From an uncultured Collinsella sp. (GTDB lineage: Bacteria > Actinomycetota > Coriobacteriia > Coriobacteriales > Coriobacteriaceae), in assembly GCA_900556875.1 (NCBI GenBank), contig USQQ01000020.1, forward strand, positions 1 through 28,839: a DNA stretch of 28,839 nucleotides. The letters run 5' to 3'. Under the pieces are notes generated by a model, which made no database searches, was not told the DNA's origin, and saw only the letters and a program-made list of their open reading frames with translations. Positions 6,992-15,547 of this stretch are shown in pieces. The position numbers were made by a program, and so were the translations under genes. Within the stretch, counting starts at the first letter, position 1. Each line of letters opens with the position of its first letter.

Positions 6992-8005
6992 ATGAAGCGC
7001 ATCCTTCTCATCGCCACGGGCGGCACCATCGCATCGACCGAGGACGGCAACGGCCTCTCCCCCGCCCTGACCGGTGAGGAGCTCGCCCAGAGCGTCCCCG
7101 AGATCTCGGGCCTCTGCGAGCTCGACGTCGTGCAGCCCATGAACATCGACAGCACCAATATGCGCCCCAGTGACTGGATGCGTATCCGCGACGTCATCGT
7201 CGAGGGTTATGCCGACCACGACGGCTTCGTGATTCTGCACGGCACCGACACCATGAGCTACACCGCGGCGGCGCTTTCCTACTTGATTCAGGACAGCCCT
7301 AAGCCCATCGTACTCACCGGCTCGCAAAAGCCCATGGGCAATCCCTTTACCGACGCCAAGCTCAACCTGTACCAGAGCCTGCTCTATGCGCTCGACGAAC
7401 ACTCGCACGACGTCTCGATCGTGTTTGGCGGCGTAGCCATTGCCGGCACGCGTGCCCGCAAGCAGCGCACCATGAGCTTTAACGCGTTCATTAGCGTCAA
7501 CTATCCGCCCATCGCCTATATCCGCAATGACCGCATCGTGCGCAACGGGCTTCACGGCACGCATCAGGGCGAAAACCCGGTGCGTTTCTACGACAGCATC
7601 GACCCGCGCGTATTTGTACTCAAGCTCACGCCCGGCGTGAACCCAGGCATTCTGGACGCCCTTGCCGATAGCTACGACGCTGTAATCCTTGAGACCTTTG
7701 GCATTGGCGGTATCCCCGAGTTTGGTGAGTCGGGCGAGTCGTTCCAAGAGGCAATTTTCCGCTGGGTCGATTCGGGCCGCACCGTCGTTATGACCACGCA
7801 GGTCCCCGAAGAGGGCCTCGATCTGGGCGTTTATGAGGTCGGCCGTGCTTACGCCGATCATCCGGGCATTCTGCGCGGCGACGACATGACCACCGAGACG
7901 CTCGTAGCCAAGACCATGTGGGCCCTCGGCCAGTCACGCGATGCCGCCGAGATCCAGCGCCTGTTCTACAGCCAAGTCAACCACGACCGCATCCCGATGG
8001 CGTAA
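6992..8005 (+). CDS. ansA: Type I L-asparaginase (cytoplasmic form)
   Basis: A 337-residue asparaginase that hydrolyses L-asparagine to aspartate and ammonia. The N-terminal motif TGGTIAS (residues 9-15) carries the nucleophilic threonine. HGTDTMSYTAAAL starts at residue 83 and contains the second catalytic Thr-Asp pair. The length matches the cytoplasmic E. coli AnsA type. There is no signal peptide, arguing against the periplasmic AnsB type. The ATG at 6992 follows AGGAA with seven bases between; a longer open frame upstream is unsupported. It is divergent from guaA and seems to stand alone. Confidence 0.93.
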   Translation: MKRILLIATGGTIASTEDGNGLSPALTGEELAQSVPEISGLCELDVVQPMNIDSTNMRPSDWMRIRDVIVEGYADHDGFVILHGTDTMSYTAAALSYLIQDSPKPIVLTGSQKPMGNPFTDAKLNLYQSLLYALDEHSHDVSIVFGGVAIAGTRARKQRTMSFNAFISVNYPPIAYIRNDRIVRNGLHGTHQGENPVRFYDSIDPRVFVLKLTPGVNPGILDALADSYDAVILETFGIGGIPEFGESGESFQEAIFRWVDSGRTVVMTTQVPEEGLDLGVYEVGRAYADHPGILRGDDMTTETLVAKTMWALGQSRDAAEIQRLFYSQVNHDRIPMA

Positions 8006-8027
8006 TTCAGTTGTCGACGGGTATCCC

Positions 8028-8246
8028 CTATTCGATGCCCTCGAGAAGCTCTGATACCGTCATGCCGAGTGCGGGCGCGATCTTAAATAGAACCTTGAGC
8101 GTGAAATTTGCCGTCCCATCTTCGATTCGGTCGAGGTAGGGTCGGCTGATTCCTGTCGCCACACAAAAATCAACCTTGGAGATGCCAAGGTCTCTGCGCG
8201 TCTCTTCGACCCGCCTGCCAAGAATCTGTTTCGCACGTTCGTCCAT
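8028..8246 (-). CDS. Small XRE-family helix-turn-helix regulator
   Basis: A 72-residue protein that is almost entirely a Cro/CI-type helix-turn-helix: LGRRVEETRRDLGISKVDF, then ATGISRPYLDRIEDGTANFT (recognition helix region), then a helix ending in MTVSELLEGIE. It has no second domain, so it is probably a dimeric DNA-binding repressor. No good ribosome binding site precedes the ATG. The start lies 30 bases from a perfect 24-bp palindrome that it shares with a divergent gene, which is the layout of an autoregulated repressor and its target. It converges on ansA, whose stop is 22 bases away. Confidence 0.85.
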   Translation of the reverse strand: MDERAKQILGRRVEETRRDLGISKVDFCVATGISRPYLDRIEDGTANFTLKVLFKIAPALGMTVSELLEGIE

Positions 8247-8275
8247 GCAGCCGAGTTTGAAATGGAGCCGAACAT

Positions 8276-8299
8276 AAACGTAAACTATAGTTTACGTTT
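8276..8299. promoter_or_regulatory. Perfect 24-bp palindromic operator with overlapping divergent -10 elements
   Basis: The half-site AAACGTAAACTA (8276-8287) is followed directly by its reverse complement TAGTTTACGTTT (8288-8299). The centre gives TATAGT on both strands (plus 8286-8291; minus from 8284-8289), a 5-of-6 match to a -10 box in each direction. A dimeric repressor bound here would block both promoters. The XRE protein at 8028-8246 is the obvious candidate. Confidence 0.75.
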
Positions 8300-8322
8300 T
8301 GCCGAATACACAGGAGTTTTCT

Positions 8323-8712
8323 ATGTCGGGTTCTTCGGTCCGCATGTACCGAGCCACGCTTCGCACAAACAGCGCACCGCCCAAGCTCGTCGTCGTTGAA
8401 GCCGAATGCCTTTCGCCCGATGAGCGCACAGCATTTGCATTGCTATCAAGTCGCGTCGCCGCCGTTCTGGTCCCTTGCCCGGCGCAAGGTGAACTTGCCA
8501 TCCAATGCCAAACGCATAGCTGCTCGCTCAATCAGGCTGCCGTAATCGCAACCAGCCAACGCGGCCTGCCCCTTCTCCTGGAAGCCGGTATCGCACTCGC
8601 CCTTCGCGGCGCCGGATACGAAAACGAGGCCGCCGCCGACATGGTCTTTAAACCACGATCGAGCGGCGGCCTCGCAGCAGCCATCGAATATGCTTGCAGG
8701 CTCGTTGCCTAA
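8323..8712 (+). CDS. Hypothetical protein divergent from the XRE regulator
   Basis: A 129-residue protein I do not recognise. The ATG at 8323 is chosen because AGGAG lies six bases upstream; the longer frame starting at 8299 would begin inside the operator. The protein has no signal peptide or clear membrane segment. It contains an alternating hydrophobic/Ala-rich body (KLVVVEAECLSPDERTAFAL; AAVLVPCPAQGEL; LLLEAGIALALRGAGYENEA) and three cysteines. The pattern suggests a small alpha/beta domain. Its operator is shared with a 72-residue XRE protein, so the pair could be a self-regulated module, possibly toxin-antitoxin-like, but nothing in the protein itself shows this. Confidence 0.65.
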   Translation: MSGSSVRMYRATLRTNSAPPKLVVVEAECLSPDERTAFALLSSRVAAVLVPCPAQGELAIQCQTHSCSLNQAAVIATSQRGLPLLLEAGIALALRGAGYENEAAADMVFKPRSSGGLAAAIEYACRLVA

Positions 8713-8721
8713 AAGGACAAG

Positions 8722-9105
8722 CTAGAAACCAAAACCAAAGCCCGTTCCGGTAATCGCCGAGTACATAAAGTAAACGTTGATCACATTGAGGAACACGCCC
8801 GTGATGCAGCCGTTGCGCAGGTAGCGCTCGCACACGATGCGCGCCATGGCGGCGGAGTCATCATTGTTTTTAGCTTGGCGTCCTGCCGTAAAGTACGTCG
8901 CCACGCTCAGCAGCAGGTTGAGCACCGGCAGTGCCAGCAGCTCGTAGCTCTTGCCCCAGCGCGTCACCTCGCCGGCTGCGTTAAACTTCGTTGCCACCTC
9001 AGGACCAATGTTGGGGATAACACACGCTGCGACCACCAGCGGAAGCACCGCGAGCACCAGCAGCGCGACGCCCATGTAGCCGGCTTTTTTGCCATATTTA
9101 AACAT
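8722..9105 (-). CDS. DUF1648/SdpI-like small membrane protein
   Basis: A 127-residue protein with three predicted membrane segments: about residues 10-32 (GVALLVLAVLPLVVAACVIP), 55-75 (ELLALPVLNLLLSVATYF) and 99-120. Between the first two lies IGPEVATKFNAAGEVTRWG, the DUF1648 signature (Pro/Ile, FNAxGexxxWG). That domain is found in SdpI-type immunity proteins and other small membrane proteins. The C-terminus ends in an odd GTGFGFGF. The gene starts 11 bases after the ychF stop and is probably its co-transcribed distal partner. Its role here is unknown. Confidence 0.75.
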   Translation of the reverse strand: MFKYGKKAGYMGVALLVLAVLPLVVAACVIPNIGPEVATKFNAAGEVTRWGKSYELLALPVLNLLLSVATYFTAGRQAKNNDDSAAMARIVCERYLRNGCITGVFLNVINVYFMYSAITGTGFGFGF

Positions 9106-9116
9106 GCGCGTCGTCC

Positions 9117-10193
<1,077 letters not shown>

Positions 10194-10230
10194 GACAGCT
10201 CCTTTTGGTACAAGCATTTCAAACTGCATA

Positions 10231-10236
10231 AGTATA
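10231..10236 (-). promoter_or_regulatory. Candidate -10 box of ychF
   Basis: TATACT on the minus strand (5 of 6), 38 bases ahead of the GTG start and inside the 114-base gap after the 4Fe-4S gene. No good -35 is seen at 16-18 bases. Confidence 0.35.
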
Positions 10237-10307
10237 GCGCCGCCGCAGCATCTGGGCGAACCCGGACGCCACGGCGGCACGAATGAAGCAGAGATAGAGG
10301 TCGCTGA

Positions 10308-11561
10308 CTAGTCCGCGAGCTTTTCCACCTGGTCGAGCATCTTGTCGAGCTTGGCCTTTGCCTCGGCCTTGACCTTCTGGGCTTCTTCGTGGGCCTTAGC
10401 CTTCTGGGCGGCCTTTTCCTCGGCCTCGGGGTCAACGACAACCAGGTTGGACGCATCGTGTTCGACCAGCTTGAGCGCATGTTCGGGACAAACCTTGACG
10501 CAGGCACCGCAGCCCAAGCAATACGTGGACTCCAACGCAAAGCGGCCGCTTCCCACCAGATCGCAAGCGAACGTGGGACATACATTGACACACTCGCCAC
10601 ACGACGTGCACTTGTCAAAATCACACTCAGGCGTGCTCACCTGCATGTTCTGGGCAAGCTCGGGGTGGTTTTGCAGCGTCGAGAGTACCAGCTGGCGCCC
10701 ATGCGTAAGCGTACGGCGACGCTTAGTCGTCGTGGTGCCGCACATGGTGTTGAGCGTACGCTCAAGCTGCGTGATCTGGTGACGGTGGGCCTTCAACTTC
10801 TGCGTCACCGAGGCCAGTGCCGCCGTTGCCGGATTGAGCTTTGTCACGGTAAGGCCCGTGGTGCGGGCGATCTTTTCCATGTACTCCTTGCGCTCGTACT
10901 CGCGGCGCTTATGGCACTTGAGGCTCTTGGGATCGACCTCCAGACCCATGCCCGTGCCCGCCCACTCCTCGGCGGTAGCAATGGCCTCGCCCAAGATGTC
11001 CTCGCCACCGGTGTTACGGCACTTATCGCACACGCCCAGCGGCAGGTACACGCTCACATTGGGATAATCGGCCAGCACCGAGAACCAGGTCTCGGCCGTA
11101 ATATCGCCCACACAGGCAACGACGACCTCGTTCTCGCGCGGCATGCGCTTAAGAGCACGCGTGCAGGTAACGTAGGCGGTCTCATGACTCGTAGCAGCAG
11201 AGACAATGTCGTCGTAAACGTTTTTGGGCGCCAGGCGCGGCGAGATGATCGCCTCGGTCGGACAGGCGGCGACGCACAGGCCGCACTTGCGACAGGAGTC
11301 GAGAATCTCGATGGCGTCTTCCTCGACCTCGATAGCGTTGACCGGGCACACGTCCATGCACGCGGTGCAGCCGCTCTTTTCGTTTTTGCAGGTCAGGCAC
11401 GGAATGGTGTTGCCGCGCGGACGCTCCTTGTAGTCGGCAGGATTCCACTGCGGCGCCGACGGATCGAGCGCATCGGTCACGCCGCCAAGCGGGTTTTTAA
11501 GAAAGTCGAAACCCTTGCTGATCTCGATAATGTCATCAAACAGATCGTGTTCCTGCGCCAT
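10308..11561 (-). CDS. Poly-ferredoxin-like protein with two 4Fe-4S cluster pairs
   Basis: A 417-residue cytoplasmic iron-sulfur protein. The N-terminal half carries CLTCKNEKSGCTACMDVCP (from residue 55) and CRKCGLCVAACP (from residue 90). A CO-dehydrogenase-like or unknown middle region follows, with further cysteines (VTCTRALKRM, VCDKCRNTGGED). A second ferredoxin domain has CTSCGECVNVCP and CLGCGACVKVCP near residues 320-365. The last 38 residues form a charged Ala/Lys/Glu coiled coil (KAHEEAQKVKAEAKAKLDKM). The ATG at 11561 follows GGGAGGGG with six bases between. It looks like an electron carrier or a docking subunit for another redox enzyme. No catalytic domain is evident and the partner is unknown. 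It is co-oriented with ychF and glycerol dehydrogenases. Confidence 0.8.
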   Translation of the reverse strand: MAQEHDLFDDIIEISKGFDFLKNPLGGVTDALDPSAPQWNPADYKERPRGNTIPCLTCKNEKSGCTACMDVCPVNAIEVEEDAIEILDSCRKCGLCVAACPTEAIISPRLAPKNVYDDIVSAATSHETAYVTCTRALKRMPRENEVVVACVGDITAETWFSVLADYPNVSVYLPLGVCDKCRNTGGEDILGEAIATAEEWAGTGMGLEVDPKSLKCHKRREYERKEYMEKIARTTGLTVTKLNPATAALASVTQKLKAHRHQITQLERTLNTMCGTTTTKRRRTLTHGRQLVLSTLQNHPELAQNMQVSTPECDFDKCTSCGECVNVCPTFACDLVGSGRFALESTYCLGCGACVKVCPEHALKLVEHDASNLVVVDPEAEEKAAQKAKAHEEAQKVKAEAKAKLDKMLDQVEKLAD

Positions 11562-11601
11562 GCGCGGCCCCTCCCTGAGCAGTGCAAACAAGCAAGAGAT
11601 A

Positions 11602-11607
11602 ATGATA
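11602..11607 (-). promoter_or_regulatory. Candidate -10 box of the 4Fe-4S gene
   Basis: TATCAT on the minus strand (5 of 6 matches), about 40 bases ahead of the start codon. A TTGCCC lies 19 bases further upstream as a weak -35. Confidence 0.35.
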
Positions 11608-11712
11608 CGCTATCGGCCCACACCTCGGGCAAATTACACGCGGCGCATCTTTGCGGCAAATAGCCTATGGCCTATCGCCGCCCCGATTGCACAAGGTCAA
11701 TCAAGCGCCAAA

Positions 11713-12780
11713 CTATGCCTCGCGCATGAGCTTGACGAGCTTTTGTTTGGTCACCTTGGCCTGTTCGTTAGCCATATTGCGTTCGTTTCTAAAGGCCGCA
11801 TCCGCAACGCTCATCAGGTCGGCATCGGAAATCTCGCCAAGGCCCAGCTCCTCGAGCGTCGTCGGCAGGCCGACGCGCTGGCAAAACTCGAGTACCTGAT
11901 CGAGCTCGGGCGCGCGCTCCAGGCGCAGCTGAACCACCAGACCAAACGCCACGGCCTCGCCGTGCATGGCCTTGCACTCGGGCAGAATCGTCAGACCGTT
12001 GGCGATGGCATGCGCCAACGCCAAGCCGCCGCTCTCAAAGCCGACGCCCGAGTGCAGAATATTGCACTCGATCAGGCGCTCAACCGCCGGCGATGTACGC
12101 CCCTTTTTGAGATCGCGCTTGGCAGCGACACCGCACTCCATAAGTGTGTCATAGCAGGCACGAGCCGCAACCAGGGCCATGTGCCCCGGCGCGCCACAGT
12201 GCTCGTTCGTACCTCGCGCCGCGGCGCACGAACGCGCCTCGAAGTACGTTGCCAGCGCATCGCCCATACCAGCGACCGTCATACGCAGTGGGGCCGCCGC
12301 GACCACGTTGGTATCGACCACGACCAGGTCCGGATTCTTCTCGAGCATCAGGTAGCGGTCGAACGACCCGTCCTCGTGATACAGCACCGAAATCGCGCTG
12401 CACGGACCGTCCATCGAAGCCGCCGTGGGGCATACGCACAATGGCAGCTCGGCATAAAACGCAACGGCCTTGGCGATATCGAGCATTTTGCCACCGCCAA
12501 TACCCACCACCATGTCGCAATACTCAGCTTGGGCTTCCTTAGCCATTTCGACAACGGCCTCTTCCGTACACGGACCGTCATAAATCTTAAAGAACGGCTC
12601 GCTTAGGTCTTCGTCCAGAAATCCATCGACGATCTGTTTGCACAGCCGATCCTCGGTGCCCTGGTCAAACAAGACATAGGCAGCGCAGCCCAACCATGAC
12701 AAATACCTGCCCTGACGCGAAAGTTCGCCCGGCCCCTGAACATACCGGCCGGGACCGCCATATACCATGGGAAGCGCCAT
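11713..12780 (-). CDS. Glycerol dehydrogenase paralogue (iron-containing/GldA-like)
   Basis: A 355-residue NAD-dependent dehydrogenase of the GldA family. It shares the family frame with its upstream neighbour: VVGIGGGKMLDIAKAVAFY (NAD site), SAISVLYHEDG, GMGDALATYFEA (metal-ligand Asp), ALAHAIANGL (His) and MHGEAVAFG (His), so all three Zn/Fe ligands appear present. It differs where GldA has TDAP (here SMDGP) and is shorter at the C-terminus. Substrate specificity may therefore differ; glycerol is an inference. The start at 12780 follows a weak AAAGGG 11 bases upstream. Two hairpins, one a clear terminator, separate it from the canonical gldA. Confidence 0.85.
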   Translation of the reverse strand: MALPMVYGGPGRYVQGPGELSRQGRYLSWLGCAAYVLFDQGTEDRLCKQIVDGFLDEDLSEPFFKIYDGPCTEEAVVEMAKEAQAEYCDMVVGIGGGKMLDIAKAVAFYAELPLCVCPTAASMDGPCSAISVLYHEDGSFDRYLMLEKNPDLVVVDTNVVAAAPLRMTVAGMGDALATYFEARSCAAARGTNEHCGAPGHMALVAARACYDTLMECGVAAKRDLKKGRTSPAVERLIECNILHSGVGFESGGLALAHAIANGLTILPECKAMHGEAVAFGLVVQLRLERAPELDQVLEFCQRVGLPTTLEELGLGEISDADLMSVADAAFRNERNMANEQAKVTKQKLVKLMREA

Positions 12781-12811
12781 ACGAGAATCCGCCCTTTCAT
12801 CAACAACAATT

Positions 12812-12840
12812 GGTGCAAAGAAACCTGACTCCTTTGCACC
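12812..12840 (-). terminator. Second hairpin in the gap between the two gldA paralogues
   Basis: GGTGCAAAG (12812-12820) pairs with CTTTGCACC (12832-12840). On the minus strand no U-tract follows. It lies between the strong terminator and the downstream start, in the leader of the second paralogue. It may be an RNA control element or an operator; it shares the core GCAAAG with the adjoining terminator. Confidence 0.4.
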
Positions 12841-12848
12841 ATAGCAAA

Positions 12849-12881
12849 AAGGGGCAAAGTCATCTTCCGGCTTTGCCCCTT
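12849..12881 (-). terminator. Intrinsic terminator after gldA
   Basis: AAGGGGCAAAG (12849-12859) pairs with CTTTGCCCCTT (12871-12881). On the minus strand the stem runs into a T-tract (CCCCTTTTTGC), 12 bases past the gldA stop. Confidence 0.8.
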
Positions 12882-12893
12882 CTTTAACTTGAT

Positions 12894-13994
12894 TTACTCA
12901 TCCATGAGATAGTAGTGGCCCAGTGCGTCGGCACCCAGGATGGCGTTTGCGACCATCTCGGGCGTCACCTCAAACGGCATGTTGCACATGGTGTCATTGG
13001 GCGCGCAGGCGGCCTCGGCAACAATCATGGCCTGCTCGCGCGTAAGCTCGGCAACGCCAAGTTCCTTCATCGTGACCGGCAGGCCCAGCTCAATGCAGAA
13101 GCCCAAGACTTCCTCGAGTTTCTCAGTCGGAGCATCCTCGAGTACCAGCTGAACGATGGTACCAAAGGCGACCTTCTCGCCGTGATACATGCCGTGGCAC
13201 TCGGGCAGCATCGTCAGGCCATTGTGGATGGCATGAGCAGCAGCAAGGCCCGAGCTCTCAAAGCCAATACCGGAGAGCAGCGTGTTTGCCTCGATGATAT
13301 GCTCGACGGCAGGCGTGAGCGCACCCTTCTCCAGCGCGACCTTGGCCTTGACGCCATCGGCCATAAGCGTCTCGTAGCAGAGCTTGGCGAGCGCCAGGCC
13401 GGCCATTCCGCCCTTGCCGCCGGCGCAAGTGCCGCCATCGGCATCGTGCGTCGCCTGGGCCTCAAAGTAGGTTGCGAGCGCATCGCCCATACCGGAAACC
13501 GTCAGGCGCACCGGGCTCGCCGCGATAACCGTCGTATCCATCAGGACAATGTTGGGGTTTGCCTTAAGGAACAGGTACTTATCGAACTGGCCATCGTCGG
13601 TATAGAGCACCGAAAGTGCCGAGCACGGTGCATCGGTCGAAGCGATGGTGGGGCAAATGATAACCGGGGACTCCAGGTAGTAGGCAACGGCCTTCGCGGT
13701 ATCGAGGATCTTGCCGCCACCGACGCCCACGATGATGTCGCAACCGTTGTCGCGAGCGAGTGCAACCAGGCGATCGACCTCGCCCTTGGAGCACTCGCCG
13801 TTAAAGTCCTCAAACAGCAGCTCGGCCTTAGCCTCAGCAAAACCGCCCTCGATCTTGGCGCCGACGCGCTTCTTGCCCGAAGGTGTCACGATGACGAGGG
13901 CCTTAGCGCCGAGCGGCTCGACATAAGAACCGAGCTTGGCCAGCTCGTCCGGGCCCTGGATGTACTTGCTGGGGCTATTGAAAATTGCAGCCAT
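12894..13994 (-). CDS. gldA: Glycerol dehydrogenase
   Basis: A 366-residue enzyme oxidising glycerol to dihydroxyacetone with NAD in anaerobic glycerol use; it matches the usual GldA length. It shows IIVGVGGGKILDTAKAVAYY (NAD-binding), TDAPCSALSVLYTDDG (substrate Asp region), GMGDALATYFEAQ (metal Asp), GLAAAHAIHNGL (metal His) and MYHGEKVAFGTIVQLV (metal His). The ATG at 13994 lies only about 16 bases beyond the T-tract of a terminator, with a weak GGGA ribosome binding site. Expression must therefore rely on read-through from the alcohol dehydrogenase gene or on a promoter inside it. Confidence 0.93.
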   Translation of the reverse strand: MAAIFNSPSKYIQGPDELAKLGSYVEPLGAKALVIVTPSGKKRVGAKIEGGFAEAKAELLFEDFNGECSKGEVDRLVALARDNGCDIIVGVGGGKILDTAKAVAYYLESPVIICPTIASTDAPCSALSVLYTDDGQFDKYLFLKANPNIVLMDTTVIAASPVRLTVSGMGDALATYFEAQATHDADGGTCAGGKGGMAGLALAKLCYETLMADGVKAKVALEKGALTPAVEHIIEANTLLSGIGFESSGLAAAHAIHNGLTMLPECHGMYHGEKVAFGTIVQLVLEDAPTEKLEEVLGFCIELGLPVTMKELGVAELTREQAMIVAEAACAPNDTMCNMPFEVTPEMVANAILGADALGHYYLMDE

Positions 13995-14020
13995 TTTTAT
14001 CCCATTCTCTAAAAAAGAAA

Positions 14021-14050
14021 GGGGCTCCGTACAGATACGTGCGGAGCCCC
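14021..14050 (-). terminator. Intrinsic terminator between the alcohol dehydrogenase and gldA
   Basis: GGGGCTCCG (14021-14029) pairs with CGGAGCCCC (14042-14050). On the minus strand it is followed by TTTCTTTTTT. It lies 22 bases after the dehydrogenase stop and almost directly ahead of gldA. Confidence 0.85.
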
Positions 14051-14072
14051 TCGTTACGATAACAAGAGTCGA

Positions 14073-15296
14073 TTAGAAATCGATGTCGGTGTCGTAGTAG
14101 CAGGCCTTGAGGATCTTCTCGAAGTCGGCAGCCTTGGTCTCACGCGGGTTCTCCGGCGTGCAGGCGTCGGTCTCGGCGTTCGCGGCGATCTCGGGCAGCT
14201 TGGCGAGGAACTCCTCCTCGGAAACCATCTGCGGGTTCTCGGCGTCAACCTTCACGCCGCCATTCGCGTAATCCTTGATGGACTGCGGAATGTTGAGCTG
14301 GTCGTTGAGGTCGCGGATCTTCTGGACGAGCGCAGCGATGAGCTCCTCGTTGGTCTCGCCGGGAAGGTGCAGGATCTCCTTGGCCACGTAAGCGTAACGC
14401 TCGGCAGCACGGGGATCCTTGGAGTTCCACTGGATGACCTTGCCCAGGTACATGGCGTTAGCAGCACCGTGAATGATGTGGCCGTTCTCAAAGGCTGCAC
14501 CGGTCTTGTGAGCCATGGAGTGAACGATGCCGAGCAGACCCGAGGAGAAGGCGATACCGGCGATGCACTGAGCCTCGTGCATGTGCTGACGGGCCTCATG
14601 GTCGCCAGCATAGGACTTGGGCAGCCACTCGACGATCTCGCGGATGCCGTGCAGGGCGTTGGCATCGGTGAACATAGAAGCGCAGGTGGAAACGTAGGCC
14701 TCCATGCAGTGGGTCAGAGCGTCCATGCCGGTGTGAGCGCAAAGCTTAGCAGGCATGGTGTAGGTGAGCTCGGGGTCGACGATGGCGACATCCGGGGTGA
14801 TGTTGAAGTCGGCCAGCGGGTACTTGATGCCCTTGGCGTAGTCGGTGATGACGGAGAAGGCAGTGACCTCGGTAGCGGTACCGGAGGTGGAGGAAATGGC
14901 GCAGAAATGAGCCTTCTGACGCAGCTCAGGGAAGCTGAACGGCTGGATGATGTTGTCGAAGGACTCCTCGGGATACTCGTAGAAGACCCACATGGCCTTA
15001 GCGGCATCGATGGGCGAGCCGCCGCCGATGGCGATAATCCAGTCGGGCTCGAACTCGCGCATGGCCTCGGCGCCCTTCATGACCGTCTCGATGGACGGAT
15101 CGGACTCGACGCCCTCGAACAGCTTGACCTCGAAACCGCCTTCCTTAAGGTCGGCCTCAACGTCCTGCAAGAACCCGCCGCGGCGCATAGAGCTGCCGCC
15201 AGAAACGATGATGGCCTTCTTGCCCTTGAGGTTCTTCACCTCGTGGCGAGCGCCCTCACCAAAGTACAGATCGCGAGGATTGGTAAAACGTCCCAT
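14073..15296 (-). CDS. Iron-containing alcohol dehydrogenase (butanol/propanediol type)
   Basis: A 407-residue group III alcohol dehydrogenase that probably reduces aldehydes or ketones during fermentation, recycling NAD(P)H. It shows GKKAIIVSGG, the nucleotide motif IIAIGGGSPIDAAKAM, SSTSGTATEVTAFSVITD, and the metal-binding region HTGMDALTHCMEAYVS and GIVHSMAHKTGAAF followed by HGAANAMYL, so the Asp and His ligands are present. Its C-terminus (CYYDTDIDF) is longer than in classical members. The ATG at 15296 follows AGGAGG six bases upstream; an earlier in-frame ATG is not supported. It neighbours two glycerol dehydrogenases, so a role in glycerol/1,2-diol fermentation is plausible, but the exact substrate is not shown. 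Confidence 0.9.
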   Translation of the reverse strand: MGRFTNPRDLYFGEGARHEVKNLKGKKAIIVSGGSSMRRGGFLQDVEADLKEGGFEVKLFEGVESDPSIETVMKGAEAMREFEPDWIIAIGGGSPIDAAKAMWVFYEYPEESFDNIIQPFSFPELRQKAHFCAISSTSGTATEVTAFSVITDYAKGIKYPLADFNITPDVAIVDPELTYTMPAKLCAHTGMDALTHCMEAYVSTCASMFTDANALHGIREIVEWLPKSYAGDHEARQHMHEAQCIAGIAFSSGLLGIVHSMAHKTGAAFENGHIIHGAANAMYLGKVIQWNSKDPRAAERYAYVAKEILHLPGETNEELIAALVQKIRDLNDQLNIPQSIKDYANGGVKVDAENPQMVSEEEFLAKLPEIAANAETDACTPENPRETKAADFEKILKACYYDTDIDF

Positions 15297-15337
15297 ACTG
15301 TGCCTCCTAAACAAGCCCCTCTTAGACTTGTGTATAT

Positions 15338-15362
15338 AACGGAGCACCCGATTGGCTCCGTT
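15338..15362 (-). promoter_or_regulatory. Inverted repeat in the alcohol dehydrogenase leader
   Basis: AACGGAGC (15338-15345) and GCTCCGTT (15355-15362) form an 8-bp inverted repeat. On the minus strand a TTATATAC follows at once, a plausible -10. The repeat would then sit in the promoter spacer, where a repressor or MerR-like activator acts. It could alternatively be an RNA hairpin. Confidence 0.35.
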
Positions 15363-15482
15363 AGGACCGTTTTGCGCGTTGCCGGCGATGACAATGCGCG
15401 ATGTCTAAACGTCTCAACGCTCAGACAAACACTATTTTACCGTTCTGGTTGGTCAGTTATTCACCGAAAGCCAACAATGATG

Positions 15483-15547
15483 AAACGTTTTTTCTATCCC
15501 TGAAGACCCTTGTGGGGCATTCATACTCCCAAGCTGGGCAAACGTTT
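15483..15547. promoter_or_regulatory. Two AAACGTTT palindromes, possible LacI-family operator halves
   Basis: The identical octamer AAACGTTT occurs at 15483-15490 and 15540-15547. The second is set in GCAAACGTTTT, resembling the LacI/PurR-family operator core. The spacing of 57 bases would allow looping. They lie about 190-240 bases ahead of the alcohol dehydrogenase. No regulator gene is in the window. Confidence 0.25.

Noticed and set aside
15481..15494. Catabolite-response (cre) element
   Set aside because: TGAAACGTTT has the central CG one base off the cre pattern; it fits a general LacI-family core better.
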